Source of the DNA: an uncultured bacterium
GTDB taxonomy: Bacteria > Bacillota_I > Bacilli_A > RFN20 > CAG-826
Length of the DNA stretch: 64,000 bases
Reading direction: 5' to 3'
Assembly: GCA_949291375.1 (NCBI GenBank)
Contig: CASEVI010000001.1
Span: forward strand, 424,640 to 488,639
Shown here: positions 1 to 9,896 of the stretch, piece by piece
Position numbering within the stretch: position 1 is the first letter of the stretch
How the letters are laid out: the number at the start of each line of letters is the position of its first letter
Translations under genes and position numbers: made by a program
Notes under the pieces: model-generated
The model's database searches: none
What the model was told of the DNA's origin: nothing
What the model saw: only the letters and a program-made list of their open reading frames with translations

Positions 1-1
1 T

Positions 2-1084
2 TGTGGGCTTTTAACTGAAAAAAGGCCATTAGCTTCAACAACAGTTTTAGGAAGATATGCTTTTATAGATTTTGCTTTATCAAATTTAACAAATAGTGGT
101 ATTGATGATATTGGGATTATGATTAAAAATCATTCAAGAAGTATTATTAAACACATGAGAAGTGATAATACTTATCTTAAAAATTCCAAAACTGGTTATT
201 TAAATTACATGATTAATGAAGAAGGTATTCATAATCCTTTCTATAATACTGATTTAAATAATATTGCTCAAAATGATTATTTCTTATATGAACCTGACTG
301 CAAATACGTATTAATTGTTCCGGTTGGCATCGTTTATAAAGTTAATTATGCTGAAATAATTCACGAACATATTAAATCTGGTAAATTATTTTCGGTTGTT
401 TATTCAAAAGTAGAAAACGCTGGAAAAGATTTCTTTGGTTTAAATAAAATCACTGTTAATGCTTTAGGAAATGTACAAAAGATTGATCAGGTTGATCCTA
501 AAGACAAAGAAGCTTTAATTGGATTAAAAACTTATGTTTGTAATTCTTCAGCTTTAAAGGGTGCATTCCCTAAATTAAAAAATATTTCTAATGTCTTTTC
601 TTTAGATGATTTAATGCTTTATATTCAAAAATATGGAGATATTGATATTCACGCAATTGAATATACAGGATCAGTTCATTATGTTAATACATTAAATAAA
701 TATTATGATATCTCAATGAAGTTTAAAGATAATTTAAAAAACAAAGAAAGCGCAAAAATATTTACAGAAAATTGGAAAATTTTTACCCGCACTCATGATA
801 CAAGACCCGTTTATTATGGGGAAAAGAGCAGTGTTAAAGATAGTGTAATTGCTAATGGTTGTACAATTAATGGTACTGTTAAAAATTCTATCTTAGCTCG
901 TAATGTAACTATTGAAGAAGGAGCTGTTGTTGAAGATTCGATTATTTTCTCAGACAGCGTTGTAAAAGCTGGTGTTCATTTAAAAGGAGTAATCGCAGAT
1001 AAATTAACTAAATTTGTCTCTAAAAAAGAAGTTGTGTCCGAAAAAGGTGAACATATTTATATTCCACAAGGAGAAACTATTTAA
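2..1084 (+). CDS. glgD: GlgD-type glucose-1-phosphate adenylyltransferase subunit, 5' end cut by window edge
   Basis: Open in frame from base 2, so the true start lies left of the window; the ATG at 119 is internal. The first visible residues (GLLTEKRPLAS, then GRYAFIDFALSNLTNSGI) match the nucleotidyltransferase N-terminus of the GlgC/GlgD family. The C-terminal third (about residues 240-320 of the ATG-119 numbering) is a left-handed beta-helix built from hexapeptides such as SVIANGCTINGTVKNS. Variation in the normally conserved glucose-1-phosphate loops favours the regulatory GlgD subunit over catalytic GlgC, which should lie upstream. It would form a heteromer supplying ADP-glucose to GlgA, whose gene begins 3 bases downstream. 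Confidence 0.85.
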   Translation, partial: CGLLTEKRPLASTTVLGRYAFIDFALSNLTNSGIDDIGIMIKNHSRSIIKHMRSDNTYLKNSKTGYLNYMINEEGIHNPFYNTDLNNIAQNDYFLYEPDCKYVLIVPVGIVYKVNYAEIIHEHIKSGKLFSVVYSKVENAGKDFFGLNKITVNALGNVQKIDQVDPKDKEALIGLKTYVCNSSALKGAFPKLKNISNVFSLDDLMLYIQKYGDIDIHAIEYTGSVHYVNTLNKYYDISMKFKDNLKNKESAKIFTENWKIFTRTHDTRPVYYGEKSSVKDSVIANGCTINGTVKNSILARNVTIEEGAVVEDSIIFSDSVVKAGVHLKGVIADKLTKFVSKKEVVSEKGEHIYIPQGETI

Positions 1085-1087
1085 TTT

Positions 1088-2533
1088 ATGAATATAGTGA
1101 TGGTATCTAGCGAATGTCTACCATTTTCTAAAACTGGTGGTTTAGGCGATGTCGCATATTCTTTATCAAAAGAATTTGTTAAAAAAGGCCATAACGTTTC
1201 AATCGTTTGCCCTTATTATAAAAAGATAAATTTTGAAAAATTTAAAACTGAACCAAAAAAATTATATGAATTTGAGGTTCAAATGAATTGGAGAAAACCA
1301 ACTTGCGAAGTTTATCATCTTTTATATGAAGGAATGGATTATTTCTTTATTAAAAACGATTATTATTTTGGAAGAGATGGCGGACTTTATGGTTTTTATG
1401 ATGATGGCGAAAGATTTGCCTATTTTGCTAATGCCTCCACTTTATTGTTAAAAGAATTACCATTTAAAGTTGATATTGTCCATGTCCACGATTGGCAAGG
1501 TGGGATGATTCCATGTATTTTAAAAGTAAAATATTGGAATGATAAAATTTTAAATAAAATTAAAACTGTTTTAACAATCCATAATCCTCTTTTTAAAGGA
1601 TATTTAAATAGAGATAGTTTATATGACTTGTATAATCTTCCAACTTCGCTTTTTGATGATGGGTCAGTTAGATTAGAAAATCAAGTTTCTACTTTAAAAG
1701 CCGGCATTAAATTTGCTGATAAAATCACTACCGTTTCACCAACTCATGCTTTTGAACTTACAACTGTCGAAGGTAGCAAAGGACTTTGGTACGATCTTGT
1801 TTTAAGGCAAAATGATTTTTCGGGTATTTTAAATGGTATGGATCAAGTTGAGTTTAATCCTTCTAAAGATAAGAGTATTTATAAAACTTATAGTGTAAAA
1901 GATTATAAGGAGAATAAAAAGAAAAATAAGATTGAGTTTTGTAAACAAAATAATCTTGATCCAGAACTTCCTTTATTTGCAGTAGTTTCGCGTCTTACTG
2001 ATCAAAAAGGTCTTGATTTAATTTATGGAATGGCTGATTTTTTAACTCATGAAGGCGGTAATTTTGCTGTTTTAGGAAGTGGAGAAAGATATGCTGAAGA
2101 TATGTTTAATGGTTTACACGCTAGAAATAGTAAACATACCTTTGTTTATATAGGATATAGCGATGATATTGCTCATAAACTTTATGCTTCGAGTGATTTC
2201 TTTATTATGCCAAGTGCTTTTGAACCTTGTGGACTTGGCCAAATGATCGCTCAAAGATATGGTTCTTTACCTCTTGTTAGAAGAACGGGCGGATTAAAAG
2301 ATAGCGTCATTTGTTATGATAATGAAAGAAATAATGATGATATTGCTAATGGCTTTGGATTTGATGAATATTCTATTGTTGAAGCAATTAAATGTACCGC
2401 TCAAGCAATGAACGTTTATAATCTTAAAAAAGATGTTTTTGATAGATTAGTTAAAAATGCTTTATTAACAGATCACTCTTGGAATGATAGTGCTGATAAA
2501 TACTTAGCTCTTTATAGTTCTATTGTTAAATAA
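1088..2533 (+). CDS. glgA: Glycogen synthase (ADP-glucose, GT5)
   Basis: This 481-residue protein is full length for bacterial GlgA, a cytosolic GT-B glycosyltransferase that extends alpha-1,4-glucan from ADP-glucose. The N-terminal ADP-glucose loop KTGGLGDV sits at residues 15-22. The C-terminal catalytic/acceptor motif PSAFEPCGLGQ (around residue 373-383) and the RRTGGL motif follow as expected. It starts 3 bases after glgD without a strong separate Shine-Dalgarno, so the pair is co-transcribed and probably translationally coupled. A strong hairpin terminator follows directly. Together with malQ at 42.4 kb it points to glycogen storage. Confidence 0.95.
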   Translation: MNIVMVSSECLPFSKTGGLGDVAYSLSKEFVKKGHNVSIVCPYYKKINFEKFKTEPKKLYEFEVQMNWRKPTCEVYHLLYEGMDYFFIKNDYYFGRDGGLYGFYDDGERFAYFANASTLLLKELPFKVDIVHVHDWQGGMIPCILKVKYWNDKILNKIKTVLTIHNPLFKGYLNRDSLYDLYNLPTSLFDDGSVRLENQVSTLKAGIKFADKITTVSPTHAFELTTVEGSKGLWYDLVLRQNDFSGILNGMDQVEFNPSKDKSIYKTYSVKDYKENKKKNKIEFCKQNNLDPELPLFAVVSRLTDQKGLDLIYGMADFLTHEGGNFAVLGSGERYAEDMFNGLHARNSKHTFVYIGYSDDIAHKLYASSDFFIMPSAFEPCGLGQMIAQRYGSLPLVRRTGGLKDSVICYDNERNNDDIANGFGFDEYSIVEAIKCTAQAMNVYNLKKDVFDRLVKNALLTDHSWNDSADKYLALYSSIVK

Positions 2534-2550
2534 AATAAGTTAAACAATAT

Positions 2551-2590
2551 AATAAAAGGTCGATAAATAATCAAAATCGACCTTTTATTT
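2551..2590 (+). terminator. Rho-independent terminator after glgA
   Basis: Perfect 14-bp stem (arms 2551-2564 and 2576-2589, core AAAGGTCGAT / ATCGACCTTT) with an 11-nt loop, ending in a T-run. It closes the glg operon before the leuS leader. Confidence 0.85.
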
Positions 2591-2639
2591 ATAAGACAAA
2601 TAGATATTTTTTATTCAATTATAAAGAAAAATATGCTAT

Positions 2640-2840
2640 ATTCATAAAGTACGATTAATTTATTAAATTTATTTTTAGAGAGTTGCTATTTTTGGTGAAA
2701 AGCAATAATAAATTGATAAAGTCTCACGTATTTATTTAACTATTTTTAAATTAAGCGCATTATTTTAAATAAAAAAATAATGAAATAAGGTGGTACCGCG
2801 TAAATTTACGTCCTTATATTATTAAGGGCGTTTTTATATA
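2640..2840 (+). promoter_or_regulatory. T-box leader (leucine) controlling leuS
   Basis: The canonical T-box sequence AGGTGGTACCGCG lies at 2788-2800 and is followed by a terminator hairpin (ACGTCCTTA at 2808-2816 pairing with TAAGGGCGT at 2823-2831, then TTTTTATA). The upstream part folds as Stem I with the AGAGAGTTGC and GGTGAAAAGCAA elements at about 2676-2706. A CTC triplet at 2723-2725 on the 3' side of Stem I is the likely specifier, matching leucine. Established mechanism: uncharged tRNA-Leu stabilises the antiterminator and allows leuS transcription. Confidence 0.92.
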
Positions 2841-2858
2841 TAAAAAAGGAGAAAAATT

Positions 2859-5258
2859 ATGGGTTATGATCATATTAACATTGAAAATAAATGGAAAGAA
2901 TATTGGTTAAAAAATAAAGAATATAAAACCGATGTTTATGATTTTTCTAAACCAAAATATTATGTGTTAGATATGTTTCCATTTCCTTCTGGTCAAGGGT
3001 TACATGTTGGCCATCCAGAAGGTTATACTGCAACAGATATCATTGCAAGAATGAAAAGAATGCAAGGATTTAACGTTTTACATCCAATAGGTTGGGATGC
3101 TTTTGGTTTACCTGCAGAACAATATGCAATGAAAATGAATCGCCCGCCACTTGAATTTACTTTAAAAAATATTGCAAATTTTAGAAGACAAATTCAAATG
3201 TTAGGTTTTTCTTATGATTATGATAGAGAAGTCACAACTTGTGATCCATCTTATTATAAATGGACTCAATATATCTTCTCTTTAATGTATGAAGATAAAC
3301 TCGCTTTTGTTGATTATAAACCTGTTAATTTTTGTCCTGAACTTGGAACGGTTTTAGCAAATGAAGAAGTTATAGATGGAAAAAGTGAAAGAGGTGGCTA
3401 TCCTGTAATTAGAAAACCAATGAGACAATGGAATTTAAAAATTACCGCTTACGCCGATAGATTAAATGATGATTTATCAATGTTAGATTGGCCTCAATCT
3501 ACCATTGAAATGCAAAGAAATTGGATAGGAAAATCAGAAGGAACAGAAATTATTTTTAAAATTAAAGGATTTAATGAAACATTTAAAGTTTATACAACTA
3601 GAGCCGATACTCTTTTTGGCGCAACATTTGTTTCTTTAGCTCCTGAACATCCTTTTGTTAAAAAAATTACTACCAAAGAATGTGAAGAAACAGTTGAAAA
3701 ATATATTAAAGAATGTGAATCAAAATCTGATCTTGAAAGAACTGGATTAAATAAAGAAAAAACCGGTGTATTTATTGGAGCTTATGCAGTTAATCCAATT
3801 AATAATAAAGAAATTCCTATTTATATCGCTGATTATGTCTTGGCTTCTTATGGAAGCGGAGCAGTTATGGGTTGTCCAGCACATGATGCTAGAGATTATG
3901 TTTTTGCTAAAAAACATAATATTGAAATTATTCCTGTACTTGAAGGAGATATTTCAAAAGAAGCTTTTGAAGGTGACGCAAAACATATTAATAGTGATTT
4001 TATTAATGGAATGTATATAAAAGAAGCAAAAAAGGCCATCACTGATAAACTTATTTCTATTAATGCTGGTAATTATAAAGTTAACTATAAATTAAGAGAT
4101 TGGCTTTTCTCAAGACAAAGATATCGGGGTGAACCAATTCCAATTATTAATTTTGAAGATGGAACTCAAACATTAGAAAGAAATTTGCCATTAGTTTTAC
4201 CTGAATTAAAAGAATATAAACCTTCAGGAACTGGTGAATCTCCTCTTGTGCATGCAGCTGAATGGCTTCATGTCGTTACTGATGGTAAAAAAGGAACAAG
4301 AGAAACAAATACAATGCCTCAATGGGCAGGAAGTTGTTGGTATTATATTCGTTATATTGATCCGCATAATGATAAAGAAATTGGCGATAAGAAATTACTT
4401 GATCATTGGCTTCCTGTTGATCTTTATGTTGGTGGTCAAGAACATGCTGTTTTACATTTACTTTATGCTCGTTTTTGGCATAAATTCTTATATGATAAAG
4501 GAATTGTTTCATGTAAAGAACCATTTAAAAAATTATTCCATCAAGGAATGATTTTAGGAGAAAATGGCGAAAAAATGTCTAAAAGTAGAGGAAATGTTGT
4601 AAATCCTGACGATGTTGTTAATAAATATGGTGCTGATACTTTAAGACTTTATGAAATGTTTATGGGGCCACTTGAAGCTTCCTTACCTTGGTCATCTTCG
4701 GGCTTAGAAGGCGCAAGAAAATTCATTGATAGAGTCTATCGACTTTATACCGAAAAAGAATATTTAGATAAATTTAGTAATAAAAATAGTGGAGAACTTG
4801 ATTATTCATATAATTTCTTAGTAAAAAAAGTCACTTCAGACTTTGAAAATTTACAATTTAATACCGCAATTTCGCAAATGATGATTTTTATTAATGATGT
4901 TTATAAAGCTAAATCAATTTATAAACCTTATATGGAAGGATTTATTAAGATGTTTGATTGTATTTGCCCATTTATCGGTGAAGAAATTTATCATTTATTA
5001 GGACACAACGAGACAATTACTTATGCTTTATGGCCAACTTGCGATGAATCTAAATTAGTAAAAAATACTATAAAAATCGCAGTTCAAGTTAATGGAAAAT
5101 TAAGAGATACAATAGATATTAACCTTAATGAAGATGACGAAGTAGTTAAAAATATGGCTTTAAATAGTGAAAATGTTAAACGTTTTACTGAAGGTAAAGA
5201 AATTAAAAAGGTTATTGTTGTTAAAAATAAAATTGTTAATATTGTTGTTGTCGGTTAA
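2859..5258 (+). CDS. leuS: Leucyl-tRNA synthetase
   Basis: 799 residues, class I aminoacyl-tRNA synthetase. The HIGH signature appears as HVGH at residues 49-52 and KMSKS at 572-576. Between them lies the CP1 editing domain, with the [12 protein letters not shown] strand and the [15 protein letters not shown] editing-site motif. The C-terminus keeps the anticodon-binding domain and a final KxxxVxxKIVNIVV strand. The start is the ATG 8 bases after an AAAAGGAG Shine-Dalgarno. It is a single-gene unit: T-box in front, terminator behind. Confidence 0.97.
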   Translation: MGYDHINIENKWKEYWLKNKEYKTDVYDFSKPKYYVLDMFPFPSGQGLHVGHPEGYTATDIIARMKRMQGFNVLHPIGWDAFGLPAEQYAMKMNRPPLEFTLKNIANFRRQIQMLGFSYDYDREVTTCDPSYYKWTQYIFSLMYEDKLAFVDYKPVNFCPELGTVLANEEVIDGKSERGGYPVIRKPMRQWNLKITAYADRLNDDLSMLDWPQSTIEMQRNWIGKSEGTEIIFKIKGFNETFKVYTTRADTLFGATFVSLAPEHPFVKKITTKECEETVEKYIKECESKSDLERTGLNKEKTGVFIGAYAVNPINNKEIPIYIADYVLASYGSGAVMGCPAHDARDYVFAKKHNIEIIPVLEGDISKEAFEGDAKHINSDFINGMYIKEAKKAITDKLISINAGNYKVNYKLRDWLFSRQRYRGEPIPIINFEDGTQTLERNLPLVLPELKEYKPSGTGESPLVHAAEWLHVVTDGKKGTRETNTMPQWAGSCWYYIRYIDPHNDKEIGDKKLLDHWLPVDLYVGGQEHAVLHLLYARFWHKFLYDKGIVSCKEPFKKLFHQGMILGENGEKMSKSRGNVVNPDDVVNKYGADTLRLYEMFMGPLEASLPWSSSGLEGARKFIDRVYRLYTEKEYLDKFSNKNSGELDYSYNFLVKKVTSDFENLQFNTAISQMMIFINDVYKAKSIYKPYMEGFIKMFDCICPFIGEEIYHLLGHNETITYALWPTCDESKLVKNTIKIAVQVNGKLRDTIDINLNEDDEVVKNMALNSENVKRFTEGKEIKKVIVVKNKIVNIVVVG

Positions 5259-5272
5259 TTCTATAAAATATC

Positions 5273-5304
5273 AAGGGTGATTTTAAAAAAATCGCCCTTT
5301 TTTC
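5273..5304 (+). terminator. Rho-independent terminator after leuS
   Basis: Hairpin AAGGGTGATTTT / AAAATCGCCCTT (one G-T pair) followed by TTTTTTC, 15 bases after the leuS stop. Confidence 0.85.
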
Positions 5305-5385
5305 TTGCTTTTTTAACAAAAAAGATTATTATAAAGAAGTTAAATTTCACGGCACTATTTTTATAGGCTGTAGAAAGGAGATATT

Positions 5386-6156
5386 ATGATTTTATGTGTT
5401 GATTGTGGCAACACCGAAATTAAATTTGCTTTTTTTGATGACGAAAAGATGATTTATAGATTTTCAATCAATACTTTAGAAAGTTTAAGTAGCGATGATT
5501 ATTCAATAAGAATTAAATTTTTATCGGAAAATAAGGCTAAAGATGTTAAAGGAGCGATTATTTCTTCAGTTGTTCCTTCTTTAACTAATGTTTTAGTTTC
5601 GGCAATCAAAAAAGTTTTTGAGTGCGATGTAAAAATTTTAAACAGTTCTTTAAAAACTAAATTGCCTATTAAAATTGATAATCCGAAAGAACTCGGTTCA
5701 GATTTTTTATGTACAGCGGTTGGCGCTTTAGAAAAATATGAGGCGCCATTTGTTATTGCTGATTTAGGTACAGCAACAAAAATGTCGGTTGTTGATAAAA
5801 AGGGGAATTTTATCGGCGGGATGATTACAACAGGAATGAAAGTTTCTTTAGAAGGTTTAGTAAAAAGTGCGGCCCAATTGTATTCTGTTGAAATAGCTGC
5901 CCCTAAAAAAATTATTGGAAGAAACTCTATTGAATCAATCCAATCAGGGATAGTTTTTGGTCAAGCATTTATGGTTAGCGAATTTGCTAGAAGAATGGAA
6001 AATGAACTTGGATATAAACTGACTAGAATTTTAACAGGTGGATTTTCTTCAATTATTAAAGATCAAATTACTTGTTTTCATTATGAAAAAGATCTTTCTT
6101 TATATGGTTTAAATATTATTTATGGTATCAATCAAGGAGTAAAAAAATATGAATAG
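5386..6156 (+). CDS. coaX: Type III pantothenate kinase
   Basis: 256 residues, the expected CoaX length. It phosphorylates pantothenate, the first step of coenzyme A synthesis. The ASKHA-fold phosphate-1 motif DCGNT lies at residues 6-10, and the catalytic aspartate of ADLGTATKMSVVD is near residue 126. GGMITTGM and LTGGFS form the other nucleotide-site loops. A good Shine-Dalgarno (GAAAGGAG) precedes the ATG. The last 8 bases overlap the following membrane transporter gene, suggesting uptake and phosphorylation of pantothenate are coupled. Confidence 0.93.
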   Translation: MILCVDCGNTEIKFAFFDDEKMIYRFSINTLESLSSDDYSIRIKFLSENKAKDVKGAIISSVVPSLTNVLVSAIKKVFECDVKILNSSLKTKLPIKIDNPKELGSDFLCTAVGALEKYEAPFVIADLGTATKMSVVDKKGNFIGGMITTGMKVSLEGLVKSAAQLYSVEIAAPKKIIGRNSIESIQSGIVFGQAFMVSEFARRMENELGYKLTRILTGGFSSIIKDQITCFHYEKDLSLYGLNIIYGINQGVKKYE

Positions 6157-6796
6157 ATTAAAAATTTTTCGTTCAATTGCAATTGATGCTTTGTTTTTAG
6201 CTTTGTTTATCCTTTTTACATTTGTTCCATGGCTTGGATATTATCAAGTAGGACCAATTTCTTTCCAAGTTATCCATGTTTTTGTATTAATTGGTGCGGC
6301 TATTTTTGGATGGAAAAAAGGACTACTCTATGGATTTATCTTTGGTTTATTATCTTTATTAAAAGCAATTTCTTATCCAGGAACACTCGATTTTGCTTTT
6401 GTTAATCCATTTATTTCTATTTTACCAAGAGCTTTATTTGGTTTTTTAACTGGTCTTATCTTTGATATTGTTAAAAAACATTCAACTGTTAAACAATTTA
6501 TGATTTCTTTACCATTTTTATGTTTTGTTTTAACATGTTTCCATACTTTTGCTACATTATCTTGTTTATATTTATTTGGAGTTTTAGACCCATTTTCAAT
6601 TTCTAGTGCCCTTGGTTTAAGTGAAATTATGTCTAGCCTTACTTTTGTTGCTTTATTTACTACAATCGGTTTACTTGGAATGTGTGTTGAAGGAGCTATT
6701 GCTGCAGTTATAGTTTTACCTTTATACGCTGCTTTAAGAAGAATTAACTTCGTAAAGGAAGAAGACGATTTAAAATTTAAGACAATTAAGGCGTAA
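6149..6796 (+). CDS. ECF transporter substrate-binding (S) subunit, possibly for pantothenate
   Basis: 215 residues with about six hydrophobic helices. The N-terminus (RSIAIDALFLALFILFTFVP) has the alanine-rich first helix typical of ECF S components, and FGWKKGLLYGFIFGLL and GFLTGLIFDIV resemble later helices of that family. It overlaps coaX by 8 bases, so by context the substrate may be pantothenate (a PanT-like role). The shared energising module (EcfA/A'/T) is not in the window. The family call is reasonable; the substrate is inference from position. Confidence 0.72.
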   Translation: MNRLKIFRSIAIDALFLALFILFTFVPWLGYYQVGPISFQVIHVFVLIGAAIFGWKKGLLYGFIFGLLSLLKAISYPGTLDFAFVNPFISILPRALFGFLTGLIFDIVKKHSTVKQFMISLPFLCFVLTCFHTFATLSCLYLFGVLDPFSISSALGLSEIMSSLTFVALFTTIGLLGMCVEGAIAAVIVLPLYAALRRINFVKEEDDLKFKTIKA

Positions 6797-6834
6797 ATTT
6801 GTATAATATAATGTTCAAAGGAGTGCTATTTAAA

Positions 6835-8199
6835 ATGAAAGAATTGAATTTTAAAGAATTAGTTAAACCTTATTATGATATTGCCTTAGAAACACTTAAA
6901 AAAGATGTCTCAATTAATAGTATTTATGATGAAAAGACTATTTCAAAAGAAGCTCCATATGGGGCTGGAGTTAAAGCTTGTTTTGATTTTTTAAAGGAAT
7001 TAGCATTAAAAGACGGCTTTAAAGTTGATACGTGCGATGGCCATGCTTTAGAAATTTCTTTTGGCGAAGGTAAAAACTTGATTTATGTTTTAGCTCATCA
7101 AGATGTTGTCCCGGTTTCTGGAAAGTGGAAATATGGACCATTTAATCCAACAATTGAAGATGGAAGATTATATGGAAGAGGAACAAGCGATGATAAAGGC
7201 CCTGGAATTAGTGCTTATTATGCTTTAAAAGCATTAAAAGATAATGGATTAATTAATAATTTTAGAGTTAGACTTGTTTTTGGTGGGGATGAAGAAAGAG
7301 GTTCTTCTTGCTTAACTTATTATTTTGAAACATTAAAAAAAGAACAACCTACTTATGGATTTACTCCTGATGGAGATTTCCCTTTAATTTATGGAGAAAA
7401 AGGTATTACCAACTATACTTATGTTGGAGATGTTGAGTTAAAAAATATCATCTATATTAAAGCTGGAATAGTTAGTAATAGTGTTATTGATAGAGCAGAA
7501 GTTAAAGTTAAAAATCCTCAAATTTTAGATGAATATTTAAAAAAACACGATTTAATAAAGTTTGAAAAATTAAACGAAGATACTTTCGTTTTCTTAGGAA
7601 AAGCTGCTCATGGCTCAACTCCTGAACTTGGAATAAATGCCGGAATTATTGCTCTTTCTACTTTAGGAGATTGCTATAATGAAGCTCTACTTTCTTTACT
7701 TGCAAACGAATATTCAGATCCAAATGGTAAAAATTTATATTGTTTCTATGAAACTAAAAATATGGGAAAAACAACATATAATGTTGGATTAATTAATTAT
7801 GAAAATGGCCATTTTTCAATGACTGTTAATTTTAGATATCCTGAAAATGTTAACGTTGTTGAAACTATTGAAAAAATTAAAAAAGCTTCCCCTTTAAATA
7901 TTGAATATGAAAAAGGAAGTGACGTTTTATATTTCGATCCAGAAAAAACTAAATTTATTCAAGAACTTGCTAAAGTTTATGAAGAAGAAACTGGTGATAA
8001 AGTAAATAAAATGAAGACAATTGGTGGAGGAACTTATGCTAAAGAAGCAAAAAATACTGTTGCTTTTGGTAGTAATTTCCCTGGAAAAATAGACCATATT
8101 CATGAAGAGAACGAAAAAATTGATTTAGAGGATTTCTTTAATTCAATGTCTATATATGCTCATGCAATTTATGTTTTAGGTAATTTAAATGAGAACTAA
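6835..8199 (+). CDS. pepV: PepV-type M20 dipeptidase
   Basis: 454 residues from the ATG at 6835, chosen because AAAGGAG sits at 6817-6823; an in-frame TTG at 6799 has no ribosome site and overlaps a -10-like TATAAT. Dinuclear zinc peptidase motifs are all present: LAHQDVVP (H88, D90), GRGTSDDKGP (D119/D120), GGDEERGSSC (E153/E154) and GGGTYAK near the C-terminus. The lid domain between roughly residues 185 and 380 has the inserted PepV arrangement. It should hydrolyse dipeptides in the cytosol. The 3' end overlaps the next start by 11 bases. Confidence 0.92.
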   Translation: MKELNFKELVKPYYDIALETLKKDVSINSIYDEKTISKEAPYGAGVKACFDFLKELALKDGFKVDTCDGHALEISFGEGKNLIYVLAHQDVVPVSGKWKYGPFNPTIEDGRLYGRGTSDDKGPGISAYYALKALKDNGLINNFRVRLVFGGDEERGSSCLTYYFETLKKEQPTYGFTPDGDFPLIYGEKGITNYTYVGDVELKNIIYIKAGIVSNSVIDRAEVKVKNPQILDEYLKKHDLIKFEKLNEDTFVFLGKAAHGSTPELGINAGIIALSTLGDCYNEALLSLLANEYSDPNGKNLYCFYETKNMGKTTYNVGLINYENGHFSMTVNFRYPENVNVVETIEKIKKASPLNIEYEKGSDVLYFDPEKTKFIQELAKVYEEETGDKVNKMKTIGGGTYAKEAKNTVAFGSNFPGKIDHIHEENEKIDLEDFFNSMSIYAHAIYVLGNLNEN

Positions 8200-9895
8200 A
8201 TTTAAAAAGCGGGCAGTTGATTATTTAAATGAAGGAAATAATATCCTTCATTTAAATAATAAAGAAGAAATTAAAGAATTTGTTGATAGTAAAGATTGTT
8301 TTTTAGAAATTGGGCCAGGAAAAGGGCAATTTATTTTAAGTATTGCTAAAAAATATCCAGAATATAATTTTTTAGTCGTTGAAATAAATAAAACTGTTGC
8401 TGGAATTGCTTTAAAAAAGATTGATGAAGAAAATTTAACAAATGTTAAATTAGTTGCTGAAGATTTTTATAAATTAGTAGATGTAATAAAAGAAAATTCA
8501 ATTTCAGGAATATTTTTAAACTTTTCTGATCCACGGCCTAAAAAAAGACATGAAAAACGTAGATTAACTTCCTCTCCATTTATAGAAAGTTATATAAAAA
8601 TATTAAAAGATAATCATAATATTTATTTTAAAAGCGATAATTATGATTTTTATGTTTATAGTTTAAATAAATTTAAAGAATATGGATTTGATATTTTAAA
8701 AAATGATACTAATTATAATGATGATGAAGAATTTGATGCATTAACTGAATTTGAATCGCGTTATAAAAATGAAGGAATCAAAATTAATCGACTTATTTTA
8801 AGGAAAGGAAGTAACATAAAAATGAATAAACTTAATGATTTAGAGAAAAAATATTTTGAAGAATTAACTCAAAAAGACGCAATTAGCGGAAATGAAAAAG
8901 AAGTTGCTCATTATTTAGCTATAGAATATAAAAAATTAGGATTAGAGCTTTATAAAGATTATGCCGGAAATATTTTTGGTATTAAAAAAGGATCTGATTC
9001 AAGCATTAAAGTAATGATTGATGCTCATATGGATGAAGTTGGTTTTATTGTTAAAGATATCAAAGATAACGGCTTAATTATTCCTTATCCACTTGGTGGA
9101 TTTAATTTTCAAACTCTCTTATCTAATAGAGTTAAATTAACTACAAAAAATGGTGAAAAATTTATTGGAGCGATTGATTCTACTCCTCCACATTTATTAA
9201 AAGGTCAAACTCAAGAAGTAAATGCTTCTAATCTTTTATTTGATTTTGGGTTTACTTCAAAAGAAGATGCTATTGCTAATAACGTAGAAATTGGTGATAT
9301 GATTACATTAATTGGAGAATTTAAATATTTAAATCACGAAACTAGAATTTTATCGAAAGCTTTAGATGATAGATATGGACTTATTTTAGGTTTGAGTATT
9401 TTAAACGAATTAAAAGATGTTACATTACCATTTGATCTTTATGTTGGAGGTTCAACACAAGAAGAAGTTGGATTAAGAGGTTTACCAAGTGCAATTAAAA
9501 ATATTAATCCAGATTTCTGCTTTGTTTTAGATTGTTCAACTGCAAAAGATTCAATTTCTTCAAATGAATATGGAAGAATTGGGAATGGTGTTTTACTTAG
9601 ATTTATCGACCGCACAATGATTGCAAATCCTGCATTATTATCATTCCAAAAAGAAGCAGTTATTAATACAAATGGAAAATATCAATATTTTGAAACATTA
9701 GGTGGAACGAATGCTTCAGTTGCTTTTTCTTCAAATTGTTTAACATTAACTCATTGTATTGTTGCTCGCAGCATTCATACTGCATCTTCAATTATGGATA
9801 TTAATGATTTTATTTATGCTAAAAATTCTTTATTATATATGTTGAAAAATTTATCGAAAGAGAAAATTTTAGAATTAAAGGAAAGCAAATATTAA
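8189..9895 (+). CDS. trmB: TrmB tRNA (guanine-N7)-methyltransferase joined in frame to M42 glutamyl aminopeptidase
   Basis: One uninterrupted frame of 568 residues carries two proteins usually encoded separately. Residues 1-211 are TrmB: SAM-binding LEIGPGKGQF at 39-48 and the LNFSDPRPKKRHEKRR signature around 111-127. Residues 212-568 are a full M42 metallopeptidase: DAHMDEVGF (H280), ALDDRYG, STQEEVGLRG and DCSTAKDS. The junction has no linker: it reads RKGSNIK then MNKLND, with an AGGAAAGGAAG ribosome site 10 bases before ATG 8822. Either there is a read-through fusion, an independently started M42 enzyme, or both. TrmB makes m7G46 in tRNA; M42 enzymes remove N-terminal residues from peptides. 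Confidence 0.88.
   Translation: MRTKFKKRAVDYLNEGNNILHLNNKEEIKEFVDSKDCFLEIGPGKGQFILSIAKKYPEYNFLVVEINKTVAGIALKKIDEENLTNVKLVAEDFYKLVDVIKENSISGIFLNFSDPRPKKRHEKRRLTSSPFIESYIKILKDNHNIYFKSDNYDFYVYSLNKFKEYGFDILKNDTNYNDDEEFDALTEFESRYKNEGIKINRLILRKGSNIKMNKLNDLEKKYFEELTQKDAISGNEKEVAHYLAIEYKKLGLELYKDYAGNIFGIKKGSDSSIKVMIDAHMDEVGFIVKDIKDNGLIIPYPLGGFNFQTLLSNRVKLTTKNGEKFIGAIDSTPPHLLKGQTQEVNASNLLFDFGFTSKEDAIANNVEIGDMITLIGEFKYLNHETRILSKALDDRYGLILGLSILNELKDVTLPFDLYVGGSTQEEVGLRGLPSAIKNINPDFCFVLDCSTAKDSISSNEYGRIGNGVLLRFIDRTMIANPALLSFQKEAVINTNGKYQYFETLGGTNASVAFSSNCLTLTHCIVARSIHTASSIMDINDFIYAKNSLLYMLKNLSKEKILELKESKY
8801..8824 (+). promoter_or_regulatory. Internal ribosome-binding site and start for the M42 peptidase
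   Basis: AGGAAAGGAAG at 8801-8811 precedes an in-frame ATG at 8822, the natural start of an M42 aminopeptidase (357 residues, 8822-9895). It suggests the peptidase is also or mainly made on its own, despite the missing stop codon after the TrmB part. Confidence 0.65.
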
Positions 9896-9896
9896 T

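Noticed and set aside
3766..4551. Several frames of 80-105 codons inside leuS on both strands
   Set aside because: They lie in other frames of a fully recognisable synthetase, lack ribosome sites and have no protein-like composition.
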